The notes beneath the pieces were generated by a model. The model was not told the DNA's origin. It made no database searches and saw only the letters and a program-made list of their open reading frames with translations. A stretch of 13,248 nt of DNA from DATJUF01 sp035524095. GTDB taxonomy: Bacteria; Desulfobacterota; Binatia; Binatales; Binataceae. The stretch lies in contig DATKPK010000166.1 in the NCBI GenBank assembly GCA_035524095.1, forward strand, positions 1-13,248, in the 5' to 3' direction. The translations under genes and the position numbers were made by a program. Shown here piece after piece: positions 7,197 to 13,248 of the stretch (position 1 is the first letter of the stretch; every line of letters starts with the position of its first letter).

Positions 7197-7235
7197 AGCG
7201 CGCACTCTCTTATGATTGTAGTGCGCGCTTTGTTA
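7197..7235 (+). terminator. Rho-independent terminator after LLM 2
   Basis: AGCGCGCACT (7197-7206) pairs perfectly with AGTGCGCGCT (7220-7229). This gives a 10-bp GC-rich stem with a 13-nt loop, followed by TTTGTTA. It begins 11 bp past the LLM 2 stop, the expected position for an intrinsic terminator. Confidence 0.75.
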
Positions 7236-7353
7236 GCTGAATGAGACCGGTCCATTAGATTCAGGACTGGCCTCGTATTCTTAATGTCACAGTTGCAGCC
7301 CATCACTGCGGAGAACGATGGCTCAGCGACCGGCTGCTGGTAGGGAATAGCCG

Positions 7354-7911
7354 ATGAAACCTCCGATTCGCGTTCTTGCCCTAACGCTTTTGCTCGTTTC
7401 TCTCACGCTCGCTCCGCGAATCGCCCGCGCTGATCTGTTGAAGGTCGGCGATCCCGCACCTGATTTCTCGACTCAAGCCATCGTTGGCGATCAGACCGAA
7501 ACTATTAATCTCAGCGCTCTCAAAGATCGCACGGTCGTCCTATACTTCTATCCCAAGGACTTCACCTCAGGATGTACCAAGGAAGCCTGCGCCTTTCGCG
7601 ACGGTTACGCGAAGCTGAAAAAAGCTGGTATCGTTCTTCTTGGATGCAGCATTGACACTGCCGATTCCCATCGCAGCTTCATCAAGCAATACAATCTGCC
7701 TTTCCCGCTGCTGGTCGATCCAGACAAGAAAATTGCCGATGCCTACGGTGTCGAAAATGGCATTATAGGCCTCGGCCTTGATAGCCGTGTCACTTACGTC
7801 ATCAAGGACGGCAAGATCGTCAGCGTCTATCCCAAGGTCGATCCGGCGCTCAACGCCAGCCAGATCATCCACGACTTTGGCTCCAGTCAGCCCTCCACCG
7901 CAATGAACTAG
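7354..7911 (+). CDS. Exported BCP/PrxQ-type peroxiredoxin
   Basis: The 185-residue thiol peroxidase reduces hydrogen peroxide or organic hydroperoxides. The core PxxxTxxC motif is PKDFTSGC, with peroxidatic Cys74 and resolving Cys79 in CTKEAC, the spacing of PrxQ/BCP enzymes that form an intramolecular disulfide. The conserved Arg145 (SRVTYVI) and the early motif VGDPAPDF (31-38) are also present. Residues 1-26 form a signal peptide with a hydrophobic core (VLALTLLLVSLTLAP) and an ARA cleavage site. The mature protein is therefore probably periplasmic, whereas BCP is usually cytoplasmic. The ATG at 7354 follows AGGGA (7342-7346) by 7 nt. It lies after the LLM 2 terminator, so it needs its own promoter in 7236-7353, which I could not place. 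The electron donor is unknown. Confidence 0.92.
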   Translation: MKPPIRVLALTLLLVSLTLAPRIARADLLKVGDPAPDFSTQAIVGDQTETINLSALKDRTVVLYFYPKDFTSGCTKEACAFRDGYAKLKKAGIVLLGCSIDTADSHRSFIKQYNLPFPLLVDPDKKIADAYGVENGIIGLGLDSRVTYVIKDGKIVSVYPKVDPALNASQIIHDFGSSQPSTAMN

Positions 7912-7984
7912 ACTAGACTTCTCCGACACGCCTCAATCTCCAACGCAAGTTTAGTGTTGGTACTCTGCGCAACGTGATCGCGCA

Positions 7985-8014
7985 TTGACGCCCGTTCAGC
8001 CAAAGGCATAGAAG
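7985..8014 (+). promoter_or_regulatory. Candidate sigma-70 promoter for the VOC gene
   Basis: TTGACG (7985-7990) and TAGAAG (8009-8014) are separated by 18 nt, 35 bp upstream of the VOC start codon. The -35 is good (5 of 6) and the -10 mediocre (4 of 6). It is the best match in the 138-bp gap after the peroxiredoxin gene. Confidence 0.3.
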
Positions 8015-8049
8015 AGAAGCCGATATCTTTCACGGGAGGTGCCGCGCTG

Positions 8050-8754
8050 ATGGAACTCAACCTGCCTCAAGTTGACGTCGGCCTCTTCACCAACCGCATC
8101 AACGAAATGAAGGCCTTCTACGGCGGAACGCTCGGGCTTCAGTTTGATTCGGAGCTTCCGATTGGCGACGCTTTCACTCAGCACCGCTTCGCCGCCAATG
8201 GTTCGATCATCAAGCTGATGGAGGCGCGCAATCCCTTGCCGCGCCGTCATCCCGGCGGTTACGAGACGATCATCATCGCGTCGAACCGCTTCCCGCAGCC
8301 TGAGGCCTTCAACGATCCTGACGGCAACTCAGTCGTCTTCGTCCCTCCCGGCCGTGATGACGTGAACCAAATCGAAGTGCGTCTAGGTGTCAGCGATGTT
8401 GATCGCTTCGACGCCTTTTACACCGGAGCCTTGGGCGCTGTCGCGATTGGCGGGCATCGCTACAGAATCGGCGAGACTGTCTTTGCGACCTTCCGACATC
8501 CCTTGGCAAAAGCCGTCAGGCCCGCTCCGCTGGCAAATCTTCTCGAAGTGGTTAAAGCGATGGCTGTGCTCGGCATCCGCTACATTTCGATTCATGTTAA
8601 AGACTGTGACGCGGCTTTCCAGTCGGCGACGGCTGCTGGCGCCACGATCGGAGTTGCACCTGCGACCTTCGGTACTGTCGCACGCGCCGCATTCGTGCGC
8701 GATCCCGACGGTAATTTTATCGAGCTTGCAGTTTCAAATCTGAAACGGGGTTAA
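8050..8754 (+). CDS. VOC superfamily (glyoxalase/dioxygenase fold) protein
   Basis: The 234-residue protein is built from beta-alpha-beta modules of the vicinal oxygen chelate fold. Module starts are VDVGLFTNRINEMKAFY (~8-24), VRLGVSDVDRFDAFYTG (~114-130) and ISIHVKDCDAAFQSATAAGA (~178-197). The module-closing DPDGN motif appears twice, in NDPDGNSVVFV (~88-98) and RDPDGNFIELA (~217-227). Only the last module keeps the Glu after DPDGN that usually binds metal, and the His normally near the module start is not evident in either domain. The metal and substrate therefore cannot be predicted. The second module of domain 1 is short: after ETIIIASN it goes almost directly to DPDGN. The ATG follows GGGAGG by about 10 nt. 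Neighbouring LLM and peroxiredoxin genes suggest oxidative small-molecule metabolism, but no pathway is evident. Confidence 0.8.
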   Translation: MELNLPQVDVGLFTNRINEMKAFYGGTLGLQFDSELPIGDAFTQHRFAANGSIIKLMEARNPLPRRHPGGYETIIIASNRFPQPEAFNDPDGNSVVFVPPGRDDVNQIEVRLGVSDVDRFDAFYTGALGAVAIGGHRYRIGETVFATFRHPLAKAVRPAPLANLLEVVKAMAVLGIRYISIHVKDCDAAFQSATAAGATIGVAPATFGTVARAAFVRDPDGNFIELAVSNLKRG

Positions 8755-8865
8755 ACGACGGGTGCGCTATTCAGATAAAAAAGTTCTTCCGCCGCCGCTG
8801 GTTCGGCTGATCCAGCGGCCACCAGCGCGTACACTTGCCTTCGCAACCAAGTGCGAGGTGACGAG

Positions 8866-10902
8866 ATGGCAAGTAGCGGGCTTCGACTGGATTCATGGAG
8901 TAAGGTTCAGGGTTCCCCGACTCCTCTCGGCGCCACTTGGGTCGATTCGATCAAGTCCTGGAACTTCGCGCTTTACTCCACTGACGCGATCAGTGTCCGC
9001 CTGCTCATCTATGGCAAGGACGACTTCGTCCGTCCGATTCAAAGCTTCGATCTCGATTCCCGCCTGAACAAGACCATCCGGGTATGGCACATCCTCGTGC
9101 CTGCTTCGGCCGTACCTGGCGCCATATACTATGGGTTCAAAGTGAGCGGCCCTTACGATCCGTCTCAAGGTCAGTACTTCGATTCCGGTAAGGTTCTACT
9201 CGACCCCTACGCTCGCGGCATCTTTCTGCCGCCGAACTTCTCGCGCGGAGCGGCGGCTTCGCCGGGTCCCAACGACGGCAAGGCGCCGCTCGGTATTCTG
9301 CCCGCCAAGACTCCGCCAGTTGAGCTTCCTGACCATCGACCGGCACCTCACACGTCTGACCTTATTGTCTACGAACTCCACGTCCGCAACTTCACTAACG
9401 ATTCTAGTTCCGGCCTCGATACCTCAACACGCGGCACTTACGCCGGAGTCATCGCTAAGATTCCTTATCTAAAGGAGCTAGGCATTACCGCCGTTGAGCT
9501 GATGCCGATTCATCAGTGGGATCCTCAGGAGGGTAGCACCTGGGGTTACATGACACTCGGCTTCTTTGCGCCGCATAATGGCTATGCGCGCGGTGCCGAC
9601 CCGCATAACGCTCTCGCGGAGTTGCGCGAATTGGTCGACGCGCTTCATGCCGCCGGGATCGAAGTAATTCTCGACGTGGTCTATAACCACACCACTGAAG
9701 GTAATCAGCTCGGTCCCAATTATAGTTTTCGTGGTATCGACAATTCGACTTATTATCTGCTAAATCCCAACGATTTTTCCGAGTTCATCAATGACAGTGG
9801 CTGCGGCAACGATCTGCGTACAGCCCATCCTGCCGTCCGTCAGTTAGTCACCGATAGTCTGCGGTATTGGGCGACGACTCTAAACGTTGATGGGTTCCGC
9901 TTCGATCTCGCGAGCATTCTCACCCGCGACGAAGATGGCGCTATCTCGCTCGATCCACCAGTGATTTCGGAGATTAGTGGCGATCCGCATCTTTCCAGTC
10001 TCCGTCTCATCGCCGAGGCTTGGGATCCGGCTGCCTATGAACTAGGGCGTGGCTTTCCCGGCCTTACCTGGCGTCAATGGAACGGCAAGTATCGCGACGA
10101 CGTGCGCAGCTTCGTTAAGGGCGACGCTGCCATGGTTCCGTCCCTGATGACGCGGCTTTACGGCAGCAGCGACCTCTTCTACGACGACACGAATACGCAG
10201 TACCGTCCATATCAGAGTGTCAACTTTATCGATTGCCACGACGGGTTTTGCATGTACGATCTGGTCGCCTACAACAACGACGGCCAGCATAGCTGGAACT
10301 GCATCAGTCCCGGTGATAGCGAAACCTCGCCGTCGGTTGCTGTGCTACGCAAACAGCAGGTCAAGAACTTCTGCGCGCTGCTAATGCTCGCGAACGGCAC
10401 CCCGATGTTCTGTGCGGGAGACGAGTTCATGCACACTCAGAACGGTAACGACAATCCGTACAATATTGACGGTCCCTCGGTATGGCTGAACTGGGATCCA
10501 CTAACTAAGAATCAAGATATCTTCCGCTTTTTCAAGTATATGATCGCCTTCCGGAAAGCTCACCCTTCACTGGGCCGCAGCACCTTCTGGGATCAACAAA
10601 ATCCCGATGTGCAATGGTATGGCGTCGGCGCCAACACCGACCAATCCGACAGCTCGCATTCCCTCGCTTACTCACTGAAGGGTGCGACAGTCGGCGATTC
10701 TGGGATTTACGTAATGATCAATTCCTACTGGCAGCCACTGACATTTACGATTCAGGAGGGACAGCCGAGCGATTGGCTCTTAACCGTCGACACTTCACAG
10801 CCGAGTCCAAGCGACATCTTTGTTCCTGGTTCCGAGCCACCGATTAGTTCACTAACTTACTCGGTTCAACCCCGCTCGATCGTCATTTTTCTTCACAAAT
10901 GA
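8866..10902 (+). CDS. glgX: Glycogen debranching enzyme, GlgX/isoamylase family (GH13)
   Basis: The 678-residue enzyme is predicted to hydrolyse alpha-1,6 branches of glycogen or limit dextrins in the cytoplasm. An N-terminal CBM48-like beta domain (~10-100; GSPTPLGATW, WNFALYS) precedes the GH13 barrel. Barrel motifs are ILDVVYNHT (region I, ~268-276), DGFRFDLAS (region II, nucleophile Asp347), LIAEAWD (region III, acid/base Glu384) and FIDCHDGF (region IV, Asp459). The CHDGF-CMYDLV-YN context is the GlgX/TreX type, and GDEFMHTQNGNDNPYN (~518-533) also matches it. Length agrees with GlgX. The ATG at 8866 is preceded by GAGG (8855-8858) with 7 nt spacing; the in-frame GTG at 8851 has no such site. 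It stands alone: no glgA, glgB, glgC or trehalose gene is in the window. It is convergent with the HEAT-repeat gene, 26 bp apart. Confidence 0.93.
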   Translation: MASSGLRLDSWSKVQGSPTPLGATWVDSIKSWNFALYSTDAISVRLLIYGKDDFVRPIQSFDLDSRLNKTIRVWHILVPASAVPGAIYYGFKVSGPYDPSQGQYFDSGKVLLDPYARGIFLPPNFSRGAAASPGPNDGKAPLGILPAKTPPVELPDHRPAPHTSDLIVYELHVRNFTNDSSSGLDTSTRGTYAGVIAKIPYLKELGITAVELMPIHQWDPQEGSTWGYMTLGFFAPHNGYARGADPHNALAELRELVDALHAAGIEVILDVVYNHTTEGNQLGPNYSFRGIDNSTYYLLNPNDFSEFINDSGCGNDLRTAHPAVRQLVTDSLRYWATTLNVDGFRFDLASILTRDEDGAISLDPPVISEISGDPHLSSLRLIAEAWDPAAYELGRGFPGLTWRQWNGKYRDDVRSFVKGDAAMVPSLMTRLYGSSDLFYDDTNTQYRPYQSVNFIDCHDGFCMYDLVAYNNDGQHSWNCISPGDSETSPSVAVLRKQQVKNFCALLMLANGTPMFCAGDEFMHTQNGNDNPYNIDGPSVWLNWDPLTKNQDIFRFFKYMIAFRKAHPSLGRSTFWDQQNPDVQWYGVGANTDQSDSSHSLAYSLKGATVGDSGIYVMINSYWQPLTFTIQEGQPSDWLLTVDTSQPSPSDIFVPGSEPPISSLTYSVQPRSIVIFLHK

Positions 10903-10903
10903 T

Positions 10904-10921
10904 GGTCCGATGTTCGGAACC
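10904..10921. other. Imperfect hairpin in the convergent glgX/HEAT gap
   Basis: GGTCCGA (10904-10910) pairs with TCGGAACC (10914-10921) with one bulged A and a 3-nt loop. It fills most of the 26-bp gap between two convergent genes, where a bidirectional terminator would be expected. It lacks a T-run on either side, so the call is weak. Confidence 0.25.
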
Positions 10922-10928
10922 GATCTGC

Positions 10929-12008
10929 TCAGCCTATTAGGAGTTGTTTTAGTTCGTTCAGTACTTCACCTAGAGCCGGTTCGGGCTCTTCGCGATTGCG
11001 GCCTAACATTAGCAGAGCTGATTCCCACAATGTTGATCTAGCGGGGGCCGTCTCTAGATCATGGATTAACTGGGCGAGGATGCGCTCGTCTTTTCGCACG
11101 GCCAGGCCTGCGAACGCCTCGAAGCGGACCTCCTCATTTGAGTCTGTGAGCCGTCTCAACAAGGCTTCGCGAATCGCGGTACTGTCATGTTCGCGCAGAG
11201 TCCCAATGCACCATGTCGCGCATTCTCGGACATCCTCGTCGCCATCCTCCATGAGTTCGATCAAGGTAGTGGTTGCTAAAGGATCCTCGTCGCAGCCCAA
11301 GCCAAAAGCGACAGCCTCGCGAACTTCCGCACTACCGTCCTTGGCTGCAGCGACGAGAGCGTTGCGTGCTTGCTCGAAAGCTTCCAAGAATCCGAAGCCG
11401 GTCGCAGCGGCCGCGCGCACCGACGGCGATTGGTCTTTTACGAGAAGTTCAAGAAGAAGCGGGACAGATTGAGCCCGCAGAGGCGAATCCGGCGGGCCGA
11501 GCTGGCATAGGATTTGGACTCCAATCTCACGCATCTTGTCACGCGGATCGTGACACATCGCTTGCGCACGTTCGAAAGTATCAATCTCCCCTCTGATCCT
11601 CAGCGCTCCGATCGTCTTCCACCGGACAAGCACAGCATCATCTTCTAAGAGCGGATAAAGTGCCTGGGTATCCAATGACCTCAGTGCTTGAAAAACCAGG
11701 AGCCAAAGCTCTGAGCCTAGGGAATAAAGGTCATCTTCATCCAGTTCTAGATCCGTCTCCCGTGGGGGACTGAAACCCATAGCCAATAGATGTTCGGCCG
11801 TTAGCTGCTCGCCCCTAGACTCAAGTTCCTCAACGGCTTTGCCTCGTACGATTGCGAAAGGATCTTCGAGAAACGAATAGATCACTTCAGTCGGATAAGT
11901 CTTTAACGCCTGACTGACAAGCGATTCGAGTCTCGTACCCCGACTCGGTTCCAAATTATCCAACGGCTTGTTCCATGTATCGCAGGTGCAATGGAGTGCA
12001 TCCTCCAA
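10929..12008 (-). CDS. HEAT-repeat protein
   Basis: The 359-residue protein is made almost wholly of HEAT-like helical pairs. The hallmark pattern Dx2-4[VM]R followed by a small-residue helix recurs at about residues 50-55, 124-129, 157-160, 193-198, 225-230, 257-261 and 290-295, the last five at ~30-40-residue spacing. Such alpha-solenoids serve as protein-binding scaffolds; some relatives act on phycobilin lyases or DNA glycosylases, but no catalytic residue is visible here. The protein is acidic, with an Asp/Glu cluster at 86-93 and a CTC motif at residues 7-9. The start is a TTG (12008): an in-frame stop lies just upstream, GAGG (12016-12019) sits 7 nt ahead, and no ATG occurs before residue 77. 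The preceding LLM 3 gene ends 9 nt upstream with its TGA inside the Shine-Dalgarno (TGAGG), implying translational coupling. The partner is unknown. Confidence 0.85.
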   Translation of the reverse strand: MEDALHCTCDTWNKPLDNLEPSRGTRLESLVSQALKTYPTEVIYSFLEDPFAIVRGKAVEELESRGEQLTAEHLLAMGFSPPRETDLELDEDDLYSLGSELWLLVFQALRSLDTQALYPLLEDDAVLVRWKTIGALRIRGEIDTFERAQAMCHDPRDKMREIGVQILCQLGPPDSPLRAQSVPLLLELLVKDQSPSVRAAAATGFGFLEAFEQARNALVAAAKDGSAEVREAVAFGLGCDEDPLATTTLIELMEDGDEDVRECATWCIGTLREHDSTAIREALLRRLTDSNEEVRFEAFAGLAVRKDERILAQLIHDLETAPARSTLWESALLMLGRNREEPEPALGEVLNELKQLLIG

Positions 12009-12017
12009 GTTACATCC

Positions 12018-12845
12018 TCACACCGCGACCTTCATAAAGAACGTTTCGGCCTTGGTCGCGAATTCCTTCTCATCCGCATAGCGCCCGAGGTCGAGAATAT
12101 AGTACGTCGCTCCTGCTTCGCTCTCGGCTTGGACCTTGGCCTTTGCGCCGTGAATATCGTCAAATCTCAGTCCGCGCCGTACTACTACTTCGATATCATC
12201 GAAACGCCCCGCCTGCCGCAGCCGTTCCTTTAATTCTTTTAAGGCAGGCTTCAACTTCTCCGCCGGTAGCATCGGATGCCATCCGTCACCGAACTCGACC
12301 GTCCGCCGAATCGCCGCTTCGCCATTGCCGCCGACCCAGATCGGCGGGCATGCCGGACGCGGCGCGAAGACAAATGCAGGAAAGTTGACCAGTTCACCGC
12401 TGTACGCCTCGGCCTCGCGCATAAACAGATGCCGCAATACCCTCAAGGTTTCGTCGCTCTGTTTGCCGCGCAACCGCTTCTCCACGCCCAGCGCCTGAAA
12501 TTCTTGCTCCATCCATCCGACTCCCACACCGAGTATCATGCGCCCAGCCGACAGCTCCTGGATTGTCGCGACCTGCTTTGCCGTCAATACCGCTGGCCGA
12601 TAGGGCAATACGAGTACCGACACTCCCAGCCGGATTCGCGTGCTTGCTCCCGCGATGAAAGCAAGAGACGCGAGCACATCGAGATAACGTCCGCCCGATC
12701 CTTCGGTCTGATCTGGCGGAATACACAAATGGTCGGAGACGACAATCGAATCGTAACCCAACTGTTCAGCCGTTCTGGCGCAGGCGCGAATGGTACCTTC
12801 CGTCGATTGCGGTCCCATATTCCGAATCGCAATACCATATTTCAT
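12018..12845 (-). CDS. LLM-class F420-dependent-type oxidoreductase (LLM 3)
   Basis: The 275-residue product is a luciferase-like TIM-barrel enzyme of the TIGR03619-like F420-dependent group. It has QLGYDSIVVSDHL (28-40), RIRLGVSVLVLPYRP (70-84), SAGRMILGVGVGWMEQEF (99-116), PPIWVGGNGEAAIRRTVEFGDGWHPM (~171-196) and a C-terminal strand YYILDLGRYAD. The reaction is probably hydride transfer with F420 or flavin; the substrate is unknown. The ATG at 12845 follows GGAGG by 8 nt. The longer frame from TTG 12878 is rejected because it adds 11 residues ahead of the conserved first strand (MKYGIAI) and overlaps the leader. It shares the same short SGELV-F-AFxPRP-type insert as LLM 1, so both belong to one subfamily. 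It is the first gene of a two-gene unit with the HEAT-repeat gene. Confidence 0.88.
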   Translation of the reverse strand: MKYGIAIRNMGPQSTEGTIRACARTAEQLGYDSIVVSDHLCIPPDQTEGSGGRYLDVLASLAFIAGASTRIRLGVSVLVLPYRPAVLTAKQVATIQELSAGRMILGVGVGWMEQEFQALGVEKRLRGKQSDETLRVLRHLFMREAEAYSGELVNFPAFVFAPRPACPPIWVGGNGEAAIRRTVEFGDGWHPMLPAEKLKPALKELKERLRQAGRFDDIEVVVRRGLRFDDIHGAKAKVQAESEAGATYYILDLGRYADEKEFATKAETFFMKVAV

Positions 12846-12883
12846 CGCTACGCCCTCCAGCTGACTGGTCAGTTTCAAGACTA

Positions 12884-12889
12884 ATTATA
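12884..12889 (-). promoter_or_regulatory. Candidate -10 element for the LLM 3/HEAT unit
   Basis: A perfect TATAAT reads on the minus strand from 12889 to 12884, 38 nt upstream of the LLM 3 ATG. No good -35 sits at 16-18 nt (ACCTGG at 17); TTACCT at 19 nt is the nearest match. The surrounding 20 bp are distinctly AT-rich compared with the GC-rich neighbours. Confidence 0.45.
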
Positions 12890-12938
12890 TAGTTGCTGTG
12901 CGGCGACCAGGTAACCGGCGCCAGTGTTAAGTGATTAT

Positions 12939-13248
12939 TTAAGCGAGCGGCCGCTTGCGCGCGGTATGATTTTTACCATTGCTAGCAGCGGCAGCGGCGT
13001 CCGGTTTCTGGCCGTTCGTGGCAAGCCGGCGTGCTGCCTCGCCGATCGCGCCCGCACGATGCCATCGACTGTATTCTTCGAGCGTCAGTCCTCGCGCCGC
13101 CTCCAGCCCGACTGATAACGCCGCCACCACCGCGACTTGACCGAGCACGCTGATGCGTGGTGCCAGGCCCAGCACCCCGCCTTCTTTGGCCACTGGCGCA
13201 TGCAGTACCAAGTCTGACATTCTGGCGAGTGCCGAGCGTCGTCCACCA
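12939..13248 (-). CDS. SIS-domain sugar-phosphate isomerase-like protein, C-terminal part (5' end outside window)
   Basis: The frame is open from the window edge to TAA at 12939, about 102 codons, so only the C-terminus is seen. The visible order (SALARMSD-LVL, EGGVLGLAPRISVLGQVAVVAALSVGLEAARGLTLEEYSRWHRAGAIGE) matches the end of SIS (sugar isomerase) domains of the KpsF/GutQ type, where the usual ending is HPGGALG. Here it is HRAGAIG, so Pro-Gly is replaced by Arg-Ala and the exact subfamily is uncertain. An Ala/Lys/Arg-rich tail of ~25 residues follows. An internal ATG at 13220 gives a 93-residue frame but would begin in the middle of the SIS fold with no Shine-Dalgarno, so it is not the start. 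The gene lies upstream of LLM 3 on the same strand, separated by ~93 bp with its own -10 candidate. Confidence 0.7.
   Translation of the reverse strand, partial: GGRRSALARMSDLVLHAPVAKEGGVLGLAPRISVLGQVAVVAALSVGLEAARGLTLEEYSRWHRAGAIGEAARRLATNGQKPDAAAAASNGKNHTARKRPLA

Noticed and set aside
7938..7960. Short inverted repeat (CCAACGC / GTGTTGG) after the peroxiredoxin gene
   Set aside because: It needs a G-T pair, the stem is short and no T-run follows; not strong enough to call a terminator.
8794..8819. 8-bp GC-rich hairpin between the VOC and glgX genes as a terminator
   Set aside because: GCCGCTGG/CCAGCGGC is a perfect stem, but no T-run follows on the plus strand. It stays an inverted repeat of unknown meaning.
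1..13248. CRISPR array, tRNA or rRNA gene, IS element, prophage or defence island
   Set aside because: No regularly spaced repeats, cloverleaf sequence, transposase or integrase motif, or known defence gene could be found by reading both strands.

Overview
The window reads as chromosomal DNA of a free-living, moderately GC-rich bacterium. No transposase, integrase, phage gene, CRISPR array, rRNA or tRNA is visible. The mix of genes (a Ser/Thr kinase with FHA and zinc-ribbon partners, three luciferase-like oxidoreductases, a VOC protein, a BCP/PrxQ peroxiredoxin, GlgX and an SIS-domain protein) would fit a soil lineage such as Binatota, Rokubacteria or Acidobacteria. That placement is my inference from gene content only, with low confidence.

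Left block, 1-3375, all on the minus strand: a probable operon in the order membrane protein with two FHA domains, small zinc-ribbon membrane protein, Ser/Thr protein kinase (its 3' end lies outside the window). The kinase is the most notable gene. Its usual beta-3 lysine is an alanine, and a lysine instead sits at the third glycine position of the ATP loop, the arrangement known from eukaryotic WNK kinases. It continues into a zinc ribbon, one membrane span and the start of a BON-like domain. Next, 3658-4915 minus, is a secreted beta-propeller gene whose signal peptide lies in a different frame from the propeller. One extra base in a GGG run explains this. A 13-bp perfect hairpin follows the gene.

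Middle block, 5067-10902, all plus: an F420-type luciferase-like (LLM) oxidoreductase, an LuxA-type LLM monooxygenase followed by a good terminator hairpin, an exported BCP/PrxQ peroxiredoxin, a VOC (glyoxalase/dioxygenase fold) protein and a GlgX-type glycogen debranching enzyme. Gaps of about 100-170 bp between these genes suggest several transcription units rather than one operon.

Right block, 10929-13248, minus: the C-terminal part of an SIS-domain sugar-phosphate isomerase-like protein, a third LLM oxidoreductase with a TATAAT box upstream, and a HEAT-repeat protein whose TTG start lies 9 nt past the LLM stop, so the two are probably translationally coupled.

The start codons of the three LLM genes and glgX were set by Shine-Dalgarno position and are internal to the longest open frames, which begin with TTG or GTG.
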